NCBI RefSeq assembly: GCF_000384155.1
Contig: NZ_KB913031.1
Coordinates: forward strand, 2,115,092-2,179,091
Direction: 5' to 3'
DNA: 64,000 bases
DNA from: Methylophilus sp. 42
GTDB taxonomy: Bacteria; Pseudomonadota; Gammaproteobacteria; Burkholderiales; Methylophilaceae
A program made the position numbers and the translations under genes. Under the pieces are notes generated by a model. It made no database searches, was not told the origin of the DNA, and saw only the letters and a list, made by a program, of their open reading frames with translations. Shown here in pieces: positions 35,916 through 45,991 of the stretch (the stretch's first letter is position 1; every line of letters starts with the position of its first letter).

Positions 35916-38354
35916 TTACCAGCGGTAAGTCATCGTTCCCAATACCGTCCTGCGTGAACCGTATTCACAAGAAGTGATGTCATCACAGATGGCATAACGC
36001 TTATCCATTAAGTTTTTGGCGCTCACAGCCAGCTCTGCCCCCTTGAGCGAAGCGTTCGCTTTAGACAAGTCATAACGTGCACTCATATCGACCAAGGTGT
36101 AGCCAGGCACTTTGAACGACTCGACATAATCACCGTAGGTTTCACCCAGCATACGCAAACCACCGGCCAGTTTCAGGCCTGAGAACGCCCCAGTCATTTT
36201 GTAATCCGCCCAGACAGAAGCCATATTTCTTGGCACGCCAGGGATATGCATGCCACGGTCAGCATCATTACTCTTGGTCACTTTAATATCAGTATAGGTA
36301 TAGCTGGCGATCAGGTTGAGATTTGAAGTAATACCTGCCCTGGCTTCCAGTTCCAGTCCGCGTGATGCAATTTCACCACGCGCAATACTGAAATCTGGAT
36401 GCGCAACATCCGTCGTCGGCACATTGGACTTCTTCAAGTCATACACGGCAGCGGTAAATAACGCGTTATAGCCTTTGGGTTCATATTTCACACCGACTTC
36501 AACCTGCTTGCCTTCTTGTGGCTTAAATAACTCACCGGCAAAATTAGCGCCGCCTTCAGGGGCGAATGACTCGGCATAACTCACATACGGTGCCACGCCC
36601 ATATCGGTGAGATACAACAAACCTGCGGAGCCTGTCGTCGCATGATATTGATTAGATTGCGAGGTGTCTGCCAGATAATCCTTGCTACTCACTTTTGCGT
36701 GGTCACGGCGTATGCCTGCAGAGGCAATCCATTTCGGTGTGATTTTGATACTGTCCTGCAAGTAAATACCGGTCTGGCTATCCGTATCTTTAGTCACACC
36801 GGTATATGGGCCCACCGCCAGAGAACCGTACACAGGATCATATAAATCCAGGTCTGTGGTGGTGCTGTTTAAACGTTTAATGGTGGCATTGCCCGTGTGG
36901 TAGTCTGTGCCCAGCAACAAGGTATGTTCCATCCCAGCCAGGGCAAACTTGCCATGTACCTGATTATCCATCGTGAACAGGCTGCCAGTGATGACTGGAA
37001 TCTGCCATTGGCGACGCTCAATTACACGTAACTGCCCGGGCACATAACCATCCACGCGGATCGAGTATCTGGAACCATCAAAGTCGGTATAGCGCGTATT
37101 CTGGCGGAAGCCCCAGTTATCCGCGAGTTGTTGATCCCAGATATAACCAATGGAGGTACTTTCATAACTTTCGTGGTTTTGCTTGAGATTGCCTGAGTTA
37201 CGGCTGACGGGGATATTGCCGTTCGGGTTGTTAAACACCGTCCCAACCGCGGGCAGTGTGTTATTAGATAAACCCTCATTTTTTTGATATTTGCTTAAGA
37301 GGGTGACCTTGGTCTTGTCCGATGGCTGCCAGGTCAGTGCCGGGGCAATATACGTACGATTATCCTGAGCATGCTCTACCTGCGAGTCACTTTTACGCTC
37401 AAGTGCCGTAAGGCGATAACTCCACACCCCTTCATCGTCAATCCTGTCGCTAAGGTCAAGCGCGAATTGCTTGCGGTCAAAGCTACCAGCTTGCACCTGT
37501 ACTTCATGTATCGGCGTCACTGAAGGCATCTTGCTAACCAGATTCACCATGCCACCAGGTTCGTTTCTACCATAGGTAACAGAGGCTGGGCCACGCAACA
37601 CTTCAATACGCTCCAGACCATAGGGCTCCGCCGCAGTTCTGTTGTAGTTAGACCGTGAACCCATCAGCGAACCATCGGCATAAATCGTACCGTTGGTATA
37701 TAGCGAAAAACCGCGCAGGAAAATATTGGCGTCTGTCACAGAAAAGGCCGAACCTGGCGTGGTGACACCTGCGGTATAGGATAGCGCTTCAGTAATCGAA
37801 CGTGGTTGCTGTGCTTCCACCTGATCTGAAGTCACCACGGAAATCGACCTCGCCGTTTCAAGGATAGGCAAATCCATTTTCGAACTGGTCGCACTACGTT
37901 TTGCCACATAGCCATTCACATGGCTGGTAGCGGTTTCTTTTTCCGTTTCCGACATGACCACGACTTCTGGCAACGTCTGTTCCGGCGACACTTGCGTTTT
38001 GACTTCGGGCGCTTTCACAATGATAAATGTGCCATCCGCCTGCTCTTTAGCCACCAGATTGGTGCCTTCCAGCATCTGACTCAATGCCTGTTTTGCACTC
38101 AGGTTGCCTTTCAACGCGGTGGATTGATGATTGGCCACCACATCACTGGCGAACAATATTTGTACGCCAGCCTGGCTCGCCAGGCTATTCAGCGCTTTGT
38201 CTAGCGGTGCACGTTTGATCTCTATTGCGCGTTTGGATTCTGCTTGTGCTGAGAACGCCAGGCACATGCAGGCAATCAGTGCGGGAATGCGTAAACGCTT
38301 AAGCGTCGATAATGTTGGATGTTCTTGTGGACGATGTAATAACGCGGTGTTCAA
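35916..38354 (-). CDS. TonB-dependent siderophore receptor 5 (hydroxamate-type)
   Basis: 812 residues from TTG 38354, accepted because AAAGAGAG is correctly spaced and no in-frame ATG precedes the signal peptide (about 1-38, AQA). STN 42-113, TonB box TLPEVVVM (127-134). Linker NGYVAKRSATSSKMDLP, plug RIEVLRGPASVTYGRNEPGG, end GTMTYRW. Its STN is of the AIEIKRAPLDKALNSLA type shared with receptors 6 and 10. That goes with the divergent FecI/FecR class of this cassette. Confidence 0.92.
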   Translation of the reverse strand: MNTALLHRPQEHPTLSTLKRLRIPALIACMCLAFSAQAESKRAIEIKRAPLDKALNSLASQAGVQILFASDVVANHQSTALKGNLSAKQALSQMLEGTNLVAKEQADGTFIIVKAPEVKTQVSPEQTLPEVVVMSETEKETATSHVNGYVAKRSATSSKMDLPILETARSISVVTSDQVEAQQPRSITEALSYTAGVTTPGSAFSVTDANIFLRGFSLYTNGTIYADGSLMGSRSNYNRTAAEPYGLERIEVLRGPASVTYGRNEPGGMVNLVSKMPSVTPIHEVQVQAGSFDRKQFALDLSDRIDDEGVWSYRLTALERKSDSQVEHAQDNRTYIAPALTWQPSDKTKVTLLSKYQKNEGLSNNTLPAVGTVFNNPNGNIPVSRNSGNLKQNHESYESTSIGYIWDQQLADNWGFRQNTRYTDFDGSRYSIRVDGYVPGQLRVIERRQWQIPVITGSLFTMDNQVHGKFALAGMEHTLLLGTDYHTGNATIKRLNSTTTDLDLYDPVYGSLAVGPYTGVTKDTDSQTGIYLQDSIKITPKWIASAGIRRDHAKVSSKDYLADTSQSNQYHATTGSAGLLYLTDMGVAPYVSYAESFAPEGGANFAGELFKPQEGKQVEVGVKYEPKGYNALFTAAVYDLKKSNVPTTDVAHPDFSIARGEIASRGLELEARAGITSNLNLIASYTYTDIKVTKSNDADRGMHIPGVPRNMASVWADYKMTGAFSGLKLAGGLRMLGETYGDYVESFKVPGYTLVDMSARYDLSKANASLKGAELAVSAKNLMDKRYAICDDITSCEYGSRRTVLGTMTYRW

Positions 38355-38458
38355 TTTAGCTCTCTTTTAGAAAAATATTTCAGTATGAAATTGCTTCAAA
38401 GAGTAGCCGTATCAGCAGGGCTCCAACCCTACCTTCATTTTCAAAAATAAATTAAAAA

Positions 38459-39328
38459 TTATTTCGTATGAATATAAATGGCGCCATCGGCATGGTGAAT
38501 AACCTTCACCGGCAAGATCTGCGGCAGCAGCTTGATCACATCATCGGTAGACTTTGTATTAAACGTACCAGAGATTTTCAAATTGGCTAATTGCGCATCC
38601 GCCAGTACCACCGGCCTGGTTTCATAGCGCTGCATTTCTGCCAGCGCCTGACGCAATGGCGTGCGTTCAAATATGATTTTTCCGTCTTTCCAGGCTGTCT
38701 GCGTTTTAGTATCCACCGTTTGGACAGACAGAGGACGGGCTGGGTAAGATTGCGTTTGCTGGTCTTTTGTCAGATAGACTTCCTGATATTGCGTGTAGGC
38801 ATTGTGATATCTGCGCACCTGCACCTTACCGCGCAACACCGTCACGGTCGCCTGGTCGCCTTGCAGTAATACATCAAAAATAGTGCCGATCACCTTGATG
38901 CGTGTCACACCAGCCTTAACGTAAAAAGGGCGATACACCTGATGCGCCACATGAAACATCACGCGACCAGACGTTAAAACAACTTGTCTTGACCGCAAAT
39001 GCCAATGCACTTGCAATTGCGTATTGGTATCCAGCGTTAAATGGCTATGGTCCGCCAATGTCAGCGTTTTTTGCTCGCCAATGGCAGAGGCGATTGTTTC
39101 AGTTTTATAGGCAGGGTTTAGCCAGAGCAGTAAAGAGAATACCGCGAAGACAAAGCCGAACACTGGCAAGGCCTTTTTCACGTTGCGCTTGAGGGCCGAG
39201 GTGTTTTTCTCGGCCTGATAAAGGGCCTCGTCGGGCAACGGGAATAACTGCTGCAACTGCGCACGATTGGCTGCAATCGCGTCATCTTCATTCAAAAACT
39301 CTGCAGGTGTGGACGTTTTCTTTTGCAT
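38459..39328 (-). CDS. fecR: FecR-type anti-sigma regulator 5 (short class)
   Basis: 289 residues, shorter than most here. The recognisable DUF4880 pattern (AAEW...F..WL) is missing; the first 50 residues are unrelated. Membrane helix about 53-71 (PVFGFVFAVFSLLLWL), without an Arg-Arg pair. The FecR domain keeps DTNTQLQVHW, HVAHQVYRPFYVKAG and VIGTIF. The C-terminal STN-contacting part ends with TKSTDDVIKLLPQILPVKVI. It lies 11 bases after fecI 5. FecR 7 is its closest relative here. Confidence 0.9.
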   Translation of the reverse strand: MQKKTSTPAEFLNEDDAIAANRAQLQQLFPLPDEALYQAEKNTSALKRNVKKALPVFGFVFAVFSLLLWLNPAYKTETIASAIGEQKTLTLADHSHLTLDTNTQLQVHWHLRSRQVVLTSGRVMFHVAHQVYRPFYVKAGVTRIKVIGTIFDVLLQGDQATVTVLRGKVQVRRYHNAYTQYQEVYLTKDQQTQSYPARPLSVQTVDTKTQTAWKDGKIIFERTPLRQALAEMQRYETRPVVLADAQLANLKISGTFNTKSTDDVIKLLPQILPVKVIHHADGAIYIHTK

Positions 39329-39339
39329 GCGGTTGAGCC

Positions 39340-39912
39340 TTACAAAGCGTTGAAGCGACTAAGCCTGGTGCGGCAGGCAAGCATACCCGCACGTAAATGC
39401 TTCTCAACCATTTTAGTGGAAATATTGAGCCGGCTTGCAACTTCAGCTTGCGGCAATTCGTGAATCTTATGCATGATAAACACCAGTCTACAGCGTTCTG
39501 GCAAGGCATTGATCGCCTCCGCCAGTAGTTGCAGCTCTTGCTTTGCACTTAAAATACGTGAGGCACAGGGCGCATTTGAAGCAACCTCTGGCAGCACCTC
39601 TTGCGATTGCACATAAGCATGGCGGGAGTCTTCTGCACGGCAACGATCAACGGCAATGTCGTGCGAAATACGTTTTAATAACGCCAAGGGAATACGCACC
39701 GGCTCTTTTGGCGTGCGTTCCATCACATGTACACATACATCCTGTACCACATCTTGGGCAAAACCATGGTTGCCAAAACGGCGGCGTACATACTCAACCA
39801 AATGGTCGTAATGCTTGACTAATGCCAACGTCAGCAAAGACTGATTTGGCACATCGCCCGTTGGCGCGCTCAGTAAATGCGTATTTGAATTTTGACCAGA
39901 AACAGGCGCCAT
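39340..39912 (-). CDS. fecI: FecI-type ECF sigma factor 5 (divergent class)
   Basis: 190 residues from ATG 39912; TTG 39924 is also in frame, and neither has a clear ribosome site. The first 25 residues look like a disordered extension. Region 2 differs from the main class: KHYDHLVEYVRRRFGNHGFA, QDVVQDVCVHVMER in place of WLR.KLG...DTF.R. Region 4: HELPQAEVASRLNISTKMVE. FecI 7 shares these features, and both pair with short FecR proteins. Confidence 0.92.
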   Translation of the reverse strand: MAPVSGQNSNTHLLSAPTGDVPNQSLLTLALVKHYDHLVEYVRRRFGNHGFAQDVVQDVCVHVMERTPKEPVRIPLALLKRISHDIAVDRCRAEDSRHAYVQSQEVLPEVASNAPCASRILSAKQELQLLAEAINALPERCRLVFIMHKIHELPQAEVASRLNISTKMVEKHLRAGMLACRTRLSRFNAL

Positions 39913-39937
39913 TGGAGGTGACAAATTGCAATAAGGT

Positions 39938-39956
39938 AATGATAACTATTCTCATC
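39938..39956 (-). promoter_or_regulatory. Fur box of fecI 5
   Basis: AATGATAACTATTCTCATC, 25 bases upstream of fecI 5. Somewhat weaker than the others. Confidence 0.7.
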
Positions 39957-40023
39957 TTAACATTTATCACTTTATTCACGCAACTCAGCGTGCGGCGGAT
40001 GCGGGACTTCAATAGCCGCGGAC

Positions 40024-40054
40024 GAGTGAAAGTGGCACTTGCCCGCTTTCACTC
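40024..40054 (-). other. Perfect 9-bp inverted repeat after receptor 6
   Basis: GAGTGAAAG and CTTTCACTC flank a 13-base loop, 9 bases after the receptor 6 stop. No U-tract; a probable 3' stem-loop. Confidence 0.45.
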
Positions 40055-40063
40055 ATGCATCGG

Positions 40064-42385
40064 CTACCAGGTATAGCCCAGGGTGCCAATGACCGTCCGT
40101 GGTTGTGCCAGATAGCAATAGCCCTGGGTACAAATCGTATAGCGGTTATCTGCCAGGTTGGTGGCATTGACTGCTAAGCGCCAGTGCTCGTCAATTTGGT
40201 AGTGCGTGGTCATATCAAACACGGTCGCACTATTATTGCTAAAGCTGTTGGCATCATCCCCATAGCTACCCCCCATATGACGCACACCTGCGCCAATACC
40301 TAAGCCCTGCAGGCTACCCGAAGGCAAGGTATAGTCCGCCCACAATGACAGGTTATTTTTAGGCTGACCAGACAGCAGGTTGTCATAGTTCTCGTCCTGG
40401 CGGCTGGTCAGTTTAGGCATCAAATAGGTATAAGCAGCTGTCACGTTGACACCAGAATCCAGGCTGGCTTTCGCTTCCACTTCAAAGCCGCGTGAACGTA
40501 CTTCTCCCGCCTGGGTCTGGCTGGCTGGCCCGCTGGCAATCACCACATTTTGCTGGGTAATTTGAAACACCGATGCCGTCAACATCAGGTTGAGGTCTTC
40601 TGGCTTGAACTTCACCCCGGCCTCGACCTGCTTGCCCGTCGTTGGCTTGAAAAAGCCCCCGGCAGCGTTGCGGCCCACCACTGGTACAAAAGAGGTCGCA
40701 TAACTGATATACGGCATCACGCCATGCTCCAGCTGATAGCTCAGGCCAACCCGGCCGGTAAACTTCTTAAAGTTGCCATCATCATCGTCTGTCAGTGTTT
40801 TCTGTGCGGTTTCTGCCCAGTCGCGGCGACCACCTATGGTCAGTATCCATTGCTGCCACTTGAGTTGTTCCTGAGCGTATATGCCGGTCTGGTGCATGCC
40901 ATATTCATAAGGCTGATCCAGCACTGGGCTACTGATAGGCTGTGTACCATAGTTGTGTGTGCTTACATCAAGATCAGGTGCTGCACCAAACCCCATCTTG
41001 CCGTTGTTGAGAGACTTGGTCCAATCCAGGCCAAACAAGACCGTATGCTGCACACTGCCGGTATTGCCTTGCCACTGTGCCTGGTTATCAATGGCATAAG
41101 TATGCAAGCGCTCGACCAACCGCCCGGTACTGCGGCTGGCGATATTGCCACTGACACTGTCAATCTGCGTATAGCGGGCATCCGCATCCACCCGCCCGGT
41201 ACGCACATTCTGGCGCAAGGTCCAATGTTCATTCAGCAAGTGCTCAAATAAATAGCCTATCTGGTATTGTTCCTGAGTGAAATCCTGAAACGCCGGATCG
41301 CCGCTTGGCAAGCTTCTCACCACACGCCCGTTAGTGTCATTAAAATAGGACGAGTTACCAACCGTCGTATCTTTCTGGTAATGCGTCAATACCGTCAATG
41401 TAGTTTTTTCATTGGGCTGCCAGGTGAAAGCCGGTGCGATATACGTCCGGTCATCATGCCCGCCTTTGACCGGGCTATCGCTATCACGATACAAACCGGT
41501 CAGGCGATAAGCCAGGGTATTGTCAGCATCCAACGCGCCAGTCGTATCAAAGCGCACCTGTTGCCTGTCATAGTTGCCTAACTGGATATCAGCCTGGTGC
41601 CTGGCTTCAAACTGCGGACGTTTGCTCACAATATTCACCAGCCCGCTGGGCTCGGCCTGGCCGTATAACACCGAGCTCGGGCCTTTCAGGATATCAATCC
41701 GCTCCGCAGAATAAGGTTCTTCTTTATACAGCGCAAAATTGCTGCTGAGCTGACGCAGCCCGTCGCGATAAACCCCGGTATAAGTCATATCAAAACCGCG
41801 AATACTAAAGGAATCAAAGCGCGGGTCAAAACCAAACGCACCGACCCGCACACCCGGGGTATATGCCACAGCCTCGGTTAAAGTCTGCACGTTTCTGGCA
41901 TTCATCTCATCGCGGGTGACCACTGAGATCGATTGCGGCACCTCGGCCAATGGCGTGTCCGTTTTGCTACCTGTCGCACTGCGTTTAGCCACATAGCCCT
42001 TGACTGGTCCATAGGCGGTTTCCTCAACACGCTGGCTTGACACATTCACTTCAGGCAACGTTTGTGGGTCCACTTTACTTTCGGACTTTGGCGGCACCTC
42101 GGTAATGGCATAGCCGCCAGTGGAGGTTGGCTTGATCATCAACCCACTGCCGGCCAGCAATTTTTCCAATGCCTGGCGCGTGGTGTAATCCCCTTTCAGG
42201 GTCGATGAGGTTTTCTTATCGGTAATACCGGTCGAAAAAATAATACGTTCCCCGGTCTGGTGCGCAAGTGCATTAAGTGCTTTATCGAGGGGCTGGGATG
42301 GAATATTCAGCTCAACAGCCAGAGCAGGGAAAGTCAGTTGCGCGAGCAACAACGCCATAAAAGCAGAACAACGGGAACGAGGCAT
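40064..42385 (-). CDS. TonB-dependent siderophore receptor 6 (hydroxamate-type)
   Basis: 773 residues. Signal peptide about 1-23 (ALA). STN 24-95 (VELNIPSQPLDKALNALA). TonB box TLPEVNVS (109-116). Linker GPVKGYVAKRSATGSKTDTP, plug EVPQSISVVTRDEM and RIDILKGPSSVLYGQAEPSG, end GTLGYTW. No fecI-fecR pair lies directly upstream: the preceding gene is receptor 7, which ends in a strong terminator. Its STN type matches receptors 5 and 10. By that logic its regulators are FecI 7 and FecR 7, now 4.1 kb away. Confidence 0.92.
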   Translation of the reverse strand: MPRSRCSAFMALLLAQLTFPALAVELNIPSQPLDKALNALAHQTGERIIFSTGITDKKTSSTLKGDYTTRQALEKLLAGSGLMIKPTSTGGYAITEVPPKSESKVDPQTLPEVNVSSQRVEETAYGPVKGYVAKRSATGSKTDTPLAEVPQSISVVTRDEMNARNVQTLTEAVAYTPGVRVGAFGFDPRFDSFSIRGFDMTYTGVYRDGLRQLSSNFALYKEEPYSAERIDILKGPSSVLYGQAEPSGLVNIVSKRPQFEARHQADIQLGNYDRQQVRFDTTGALDADNTLAYRLTGLYRDSDSPVKGGHDDRTYIAPAFTWQPNEKTTLTVLTHYQKDTTVGNSSYFNDTNGRVVRSLPSGDPAFQDFTQEQYQIGYLFEHLLNEHWTLRQNVRTGRVDADARYTQIDSVSGNIASRSTGRLVERLHTYAIDNQAQWQGNTGSVQHTVLFGLDWTKSLNNGKMGFGAAPDLDVSTHNYGTQPISSPVLDQPYEYGMHQTGIYAQEQLKWQQWILTIGGRRDWAETAQKTLTDDDDGNFKKFTGRVGLSYQLEHGVMPYISYATSFVPVVGRNAAGGFFKPTTGKQVEAGVKFKPEDLNLMLTASVFQITQQNVVIASGPASQTQAGEVRSRGFEVEAKASLDSGVNVTAAYTYLMPKLTSRQDENYDNLLSGQPKNNLSLWADYTLPSGSLQGLGIGAGVRHMGGSYGDDANSFSNNSATVFDMTTHYQIDEHWRLAVNATNLADNRYTICTQGYCYLAQPRTVIGTLGYTW

Positions 42386-42494
42386 GTGTAATCCAGTACA
42401 GTTAAATTAATCAGTAATACTGGTATGTCGTTTGAGCGATGAAAGATGTTGAGGTCTGTTTTAATATTTTTCTAAAAAATAATAAGTCCCCGAT

Positions 42495-42526
42495 AAAAAA
42501 GCACCGGCGTATGCGAGCCGGTGCTT
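42495..42526 (-). terminator. Strong terminator of receptor 7
   Basis: AAGCACCGGC and GCCGGTGCTT form a perfect 10-bp stem with an 8-base loop, followed on the minus strand by TTTTAT. It lies 19 bases after the receptor 7 stop and isolates receptor 6 from upstream transcription. Confidence 0.92.
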
Positions 42527-42545
42527 GAAGATCAGATAGGGATCA

Positions 42546-44921
42546 TTAAATCTCTAGCTTGAGCGCCACACCGAACAAACGTGGTGCGCCGACATCAATG
42601 ACATCGCCACTACTATTATTGGTGATATATTCGCGACCAAACAAGTTACGTACAAAGGCATTGACTGTGGTACGCGGGTTCAGGCGATAGGAGGCATTGG
42701 CATTGACCAGCACCACACTGTCGTTACGCCGGGTTTCCGTCAGCAGGTAGACCGACGGACTGCTGTCCTGGTATACCGTATCGACATTGAACAACCACTG
42801 ATTGCCCAAATGGTAATTCAGCCCAAGATTCACTTTGGTTCTCGGCGCCATAATGAACTGCTTGCCGCGCATATTGAGGCCATCACTGTTGATAAAGTCC
42901 AGGTACTCAGTGTGGTTGTAGGCGGCGCCAGCAATCATTTGCCAGTCACTATTAATCGCATACTCAGCGGAGACCTCCAGGCCGCGCATACGGCTTCTGG
43001 CAGCATTAGAAATATACAAACGATTCAATGCATCGCGCTGACGCACCTGCTGGTCCTTCCAATCGGTGTAATACACGTTGGCAAACGTTTTCAGGCCGTA
43101 TTCAGGCCAGCTACCCCGATAAGAAAATTCATAGGTGGTAGTAAATTCGGCATCATATGGCCGGTGATCGGATGGCACCCGCATATTAATACCACCGCCC
43201 CGATAGCCACGTTGCACCATAAACCCGGTTCGCTGGGTAGGCGACCAGATGTAGTTGATGCCCGCTTTTGGCAGTAAGGCGCCAAAAGTCTTTTTGTCAT
43301 CGGCTTCTGTGACGGGTGATAGCGAGAAGGTATCTAGCACATAATCTACCTTGGCCTCATTCTTCTCACGGTCATAACGCAAACCGGCGATGGCTTGCCA
43401 GTGCGGGTCAAAATCCCAGTTGACCTCGCCAAAAATGGCCTTATTACGTATCTGGCTTCTGCCATCTGCCATCAATACTGATCCCAAGCCCACAATACCC
43501 AAGGTATCATTAAACTTGATTCTGGAAGAACCGTAATAGAAACCTGCATGAGCCTTCAGTGTTTCCCCTTGGTAAGTGGCACGGAACTCCTGGCTAAATA
43601 ACCTGGTTTGATGGTGACGATTGGCTTCTTCACTGTCTACTGCGCCCTGATCAAAGTCCAGCAAGCTTTGATAATTGGCATTGGTACCTGAGGTGATGCT
43701 GGTCAATAGCCATGGCTGGCTTAACTGGTAAGTCAGCTTCAGGGTTGCCTCATTTTGCTGTATAGCATCAAACGCATCTGTATTCTGAACCAGCCGGTAG
43801 TACTGTGGCTGGTTATTGACTTGCGTTACGCCATTGCTACCGGCGTGATAATCCGTATGCGATAGCGTCAACAACGCTTCTGTTTTTTCACCCGCCAGTA
43901 ACAGCAATTTGCCACGGGCATTGATAGACCGGCGCGGGTCGGCGTTGTTATCCAGCACACGGTTTTTGATATAGCCATCTTCATTTTGCACATTCAATGT
44001 AAAACGGCCCGCCAGCACATCCGGCACCAGCTCGGCGTTCGCCGTCAACGCCCCACCCTGCTGGTAGTAATTGCCAAGATTGCCCTGCAATGTCAGTGCA
44101 TTTTTAAACTCGGGATCATTGGTTTGCATAATCACGGCGCCCGCCAATGCGTTGCGGCCTTGCACGGTGGATTGTGCGCCACGGTACACCTCGACCTGCT
44201 TCATATCCCAGGTCGAGAGCGGGCTCATGGTCACCATACTGCTGGTTTGCAAGGCACCATCGACAAACACCGATACCGCATTATTAAGCGAGAGCGGCCC
44301 CTGGTCATCAAAACCGGTCACCGGCACCCCACGGATGCCCCAGGTTTCATTACGCGATTGCGTATACACCCCAGGCGTACGCGCCATGATATCTGCCAAT
44401 GACTGATCAGAATGAGTGCGTATATCTTGCGCGGTTGCCACGGCCACGCTAGAGAATGTTTCGCTCAGTTTGCGTTCGATTTTTTCACCTTTGACCACCA
44501 CCTCACTTAAGGTATCGATCGATGCTGTGTTGGTGGTGGTTGGCGCTGTTCGGCCACTGACTTTAGCCATTCTTTTCAACGAATATTGCTGGCCGCCCTT
44601 GTCCTCCAGCGTAAACTCGCTGCCCTTCAGCAAGGCATCAAAGCCTTCATTCACGCTGTAATAGCCTTGCAGGCCGTCACTTTTGATATTGGCTACCAGT
44701 GCCGGGTCAAAAGATAAACGGGTGCCAGTCAATGCGGCAAACTCTGCCAGCACATGTCCCAATGGGCCTGGCGCCAGTTGATAGCGTTGTTTTTCCGAAG
44801 TCACTTTAGCGTTGTCTGCCAGGGCCGGCGTCGGGCTGGCGGCAAGCATAAGGCTCCAGCCACAGAGCGCAATACGCAGCGCACGCTGAAGTGGAGTGAA
44901 TTGAAATGTTGAGGATGACAT
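42546..44921 (-). CDS. TonB-dependent receptor 7 (signalling type, FyuA-like plug)
   Basis: 791 residues. Signal peptide about 1-35 (ALA), STN 46-116, TonB box DTLSEVVVKG (136-145). The plug is unlike the other nine: ADIMARTPGVYTQSRNETWG, then NAVSVFVDGALQTSS and QVEVYRGAQSTVQGRNALAG. It lacks the PQS.SV/PF...S motif and recalls FyuA/pesticin-type or general catecholate receptors. The barrel ends GVALKLEI, with no aromatic last residue. It lies 104 bases after FecR 6, its likely regulator. Confidence 0.92.
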   Translation of the reverse strand: MSSSTFQFTPLQRALRIALCGWSLMLAASPTPALADNAKVTSEKQRYQLAPGPLGHVLAEFAALTGTRLSFDPALVANIKSDGLQGYYSVNEGFDALLKGSEFTLEDKGGQQYSLKRMAKVSGRTAPTTTNTASIDTLSEVVVKGEKIERKLSETFSSVAVATAQDIRTHSDQSLADIMARTPGVYTQSRNETWGIRGVPVTGFDDQGPLSLNNAVSVFVDGALQTSSMVTMSPLSTWDMKQVEVYRGAQSTVQGRNALAGAVIMQTNDPEFKNALTLQGNLGNYYQQGGALTANAELVPDVLAGRFTLNVQNEDGYIKNRVLDNNADPRRSINARGKLLLLAGEKTEALLTLSHTDYHAGSNGVTQVNNQPQYYRLVQNTDAFDAIQQNEATLKLTYQLSQPWLLTSITSGTNANYQSLLDFDQGAVDSEEANRHHQTRLFSQEFRATYQGETLKAHAGFYYGSSRIKFNDTLGIVGLGSVLMADGRSQIRNKAIFGEVNWDFDPHWQAIAGLRYDREKNEAKVDYVLDTFSLSPVTEADDKKTFGALLPKAGINYIWSPTQRTGFMVQRGYRGGGINMRVPSDHRPYDAEFTTTYEFSYRGSWPEYGLKTFANVYYTDWKDQQVRQRDALNRLYISNAARSRMRGLEVSAEYAINSDWQMIAGAAYNHTEYLDFINSDGLNMRGKQFIMAPRTKVNLGLNYHLGNQWLFNVDTVYQDSSPSVYLLTETRRNDSVVLVNANASYRLNPRTTVNAFVRNLFGREYITNNSSGDVIDVGAPRLFGVALKLEI

Positions 44922-44984
44922 GATCCTGATTGCTCCCTAAGTATAAATAACGAAATGGCCAGGTCATGGCCTTCATCATGTACA

Positions 44985-45009
44985 CCGGATGAAGACTAAA
45001 AAAGTATCA
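44985..45009 (-). promoter_or_regulatory. Candidate FecI-type promoter of receptor 7
   Basis: On the minus strand, TGATACTTTTTTAGTCTTCA is followed by TCCGG. It has the same T-rich block plus TTC(A/G)T(T/C)CG arrangement as the leaders of receptors 2 and 9. Confidence 0.4.
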
Positions 45010-45025
45010 GGGTGAGCAACATTTT

Positions 45026-45991
45026 TTATCCTGCCGTATTGGCAGGCTCAACCATGATCCAGTAACGGCTGGGGATAAGCACGCGTACCGGTAAGGTTTT
45101 TTGTAATAAATCGAGCGCAGCATCAGTATCGTTTAAAGGAAACGCACCAGACACAACCATTTGCCTGAGGTCAGGGTGACAACGAATGACGCCATGACGA
45201 TAACGTGCCAGTTCTTTGAGCAACGTTTCTAACGGCATTTCCTGTGCCAGCAACATGCCCTGCTGCCAATAACCTACATGTTGCTCAGCACGACGTGTTT
45301 GCTCTAAGCCATGGCGATTAAATGCACGTTGCTGCCCGGCCTGTACCACGCTGCTCTGGCCATTGTCGAGTTGAATACGCACCTCGCCTTCGGTCACCGC
45401 CAATATGGTACGCTCAGCAGTCAACTTGACATTAAAGCGTGTGCCCAATGGCACCAGCTCACCATGCGGCGTGATGACGACCAATTTGCGCTTGTCCTGA
45501 TGCCCGGTTTCCAACCAAACCTCACCTTGATGCAACACAATCTGCCGTTGCTCGCGATACTGAATATCCACGGCAGAGTCTGTATTCAATACCAGATGCG
45601 TGCCATCGCCCAAATGCAGGTGCTTTTGTTCACCGACAGCCGTCTGATATTCAGCCTGCCAGCGTGTTAAAGGCAAGGCGCGATATCCCAGCCAGGCACT
45701 GGGTAATATCAGCCCCAGCGTGCCCAGCTTTTTGAGTGCATGCCTGCGTGACGCATGGTCCATGCGCGTGAGCACCTGTTTGGCCAGAGCTTTGCGCTGC
45801 ACTTGTCCAAATGTGTGCTCTATCTGCGTGAGTCGTGACCAGGCTTCTGCATGCTGTGGATGGCTGCTTTGCCAATGTTCAAACGCCGCCTGTGTCGCCG
45901 GATTTGCCGCCTCCGTCTGTAATTTAAGCAGCCAGTCCACGGCCTGGGTCAGCACCTGTGGATCCAGCGTTTGGGTGGTGTTTGAAATCAT
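45026..45991 (-). CDS. fecR: FecR-type anti-sigma regulator 6
   Basis: 321 residues from ATG 45991, which overlaps the fecI 6 stop by four bases. DUF4880 region about 12-55 (QAVDWLLKL...F.HW). Twin-arginine-like ASRRHALKKLG (80-90) before a hydrophobic stretch (about 88-103). The FecR domain includes NTDSAVDIQYREQR, GEVWLETGHQDKRKLVV and PLGTRF. The C-terminal region keeps HPDLRQMVVSGAFPLNDTDA. Confidence 0.93.
   Translation of the reverse strand: MISNTTQTLDPQVLTQAVDWLLKLQTEAANPATQAAFEHWQSSHPQHAEAWSRLTQIEHTFGQVQRKALAKQVLTRMDHASRRHALKKLGTLGLILPSAWLGYRALPLTRWQAEYQTAVGEQKHLHLGDGTHLVLNTDSAVDIQYREQRQIVLHQGEVWLETGHQDKRKLVVITPHGELVPLGTRFNVKLTAERTILAVTEGEVRIQLDNGQSSVVQAGQQRAFNRHGLEQTRRAEQHVGYWQQGMLLAQEMPLETLLKELARYRHGVIRCHPDLRQMVVSGAFPLNDTDAALDLLQKTLPVRVLIPSRYWIMVEPANTAG

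Noticed and set aside
40550-41251. 233-codon open frame antisense to receptor 6
   Set aside because: It overlaps a full-length receptor entirely and has no recognisable domain.
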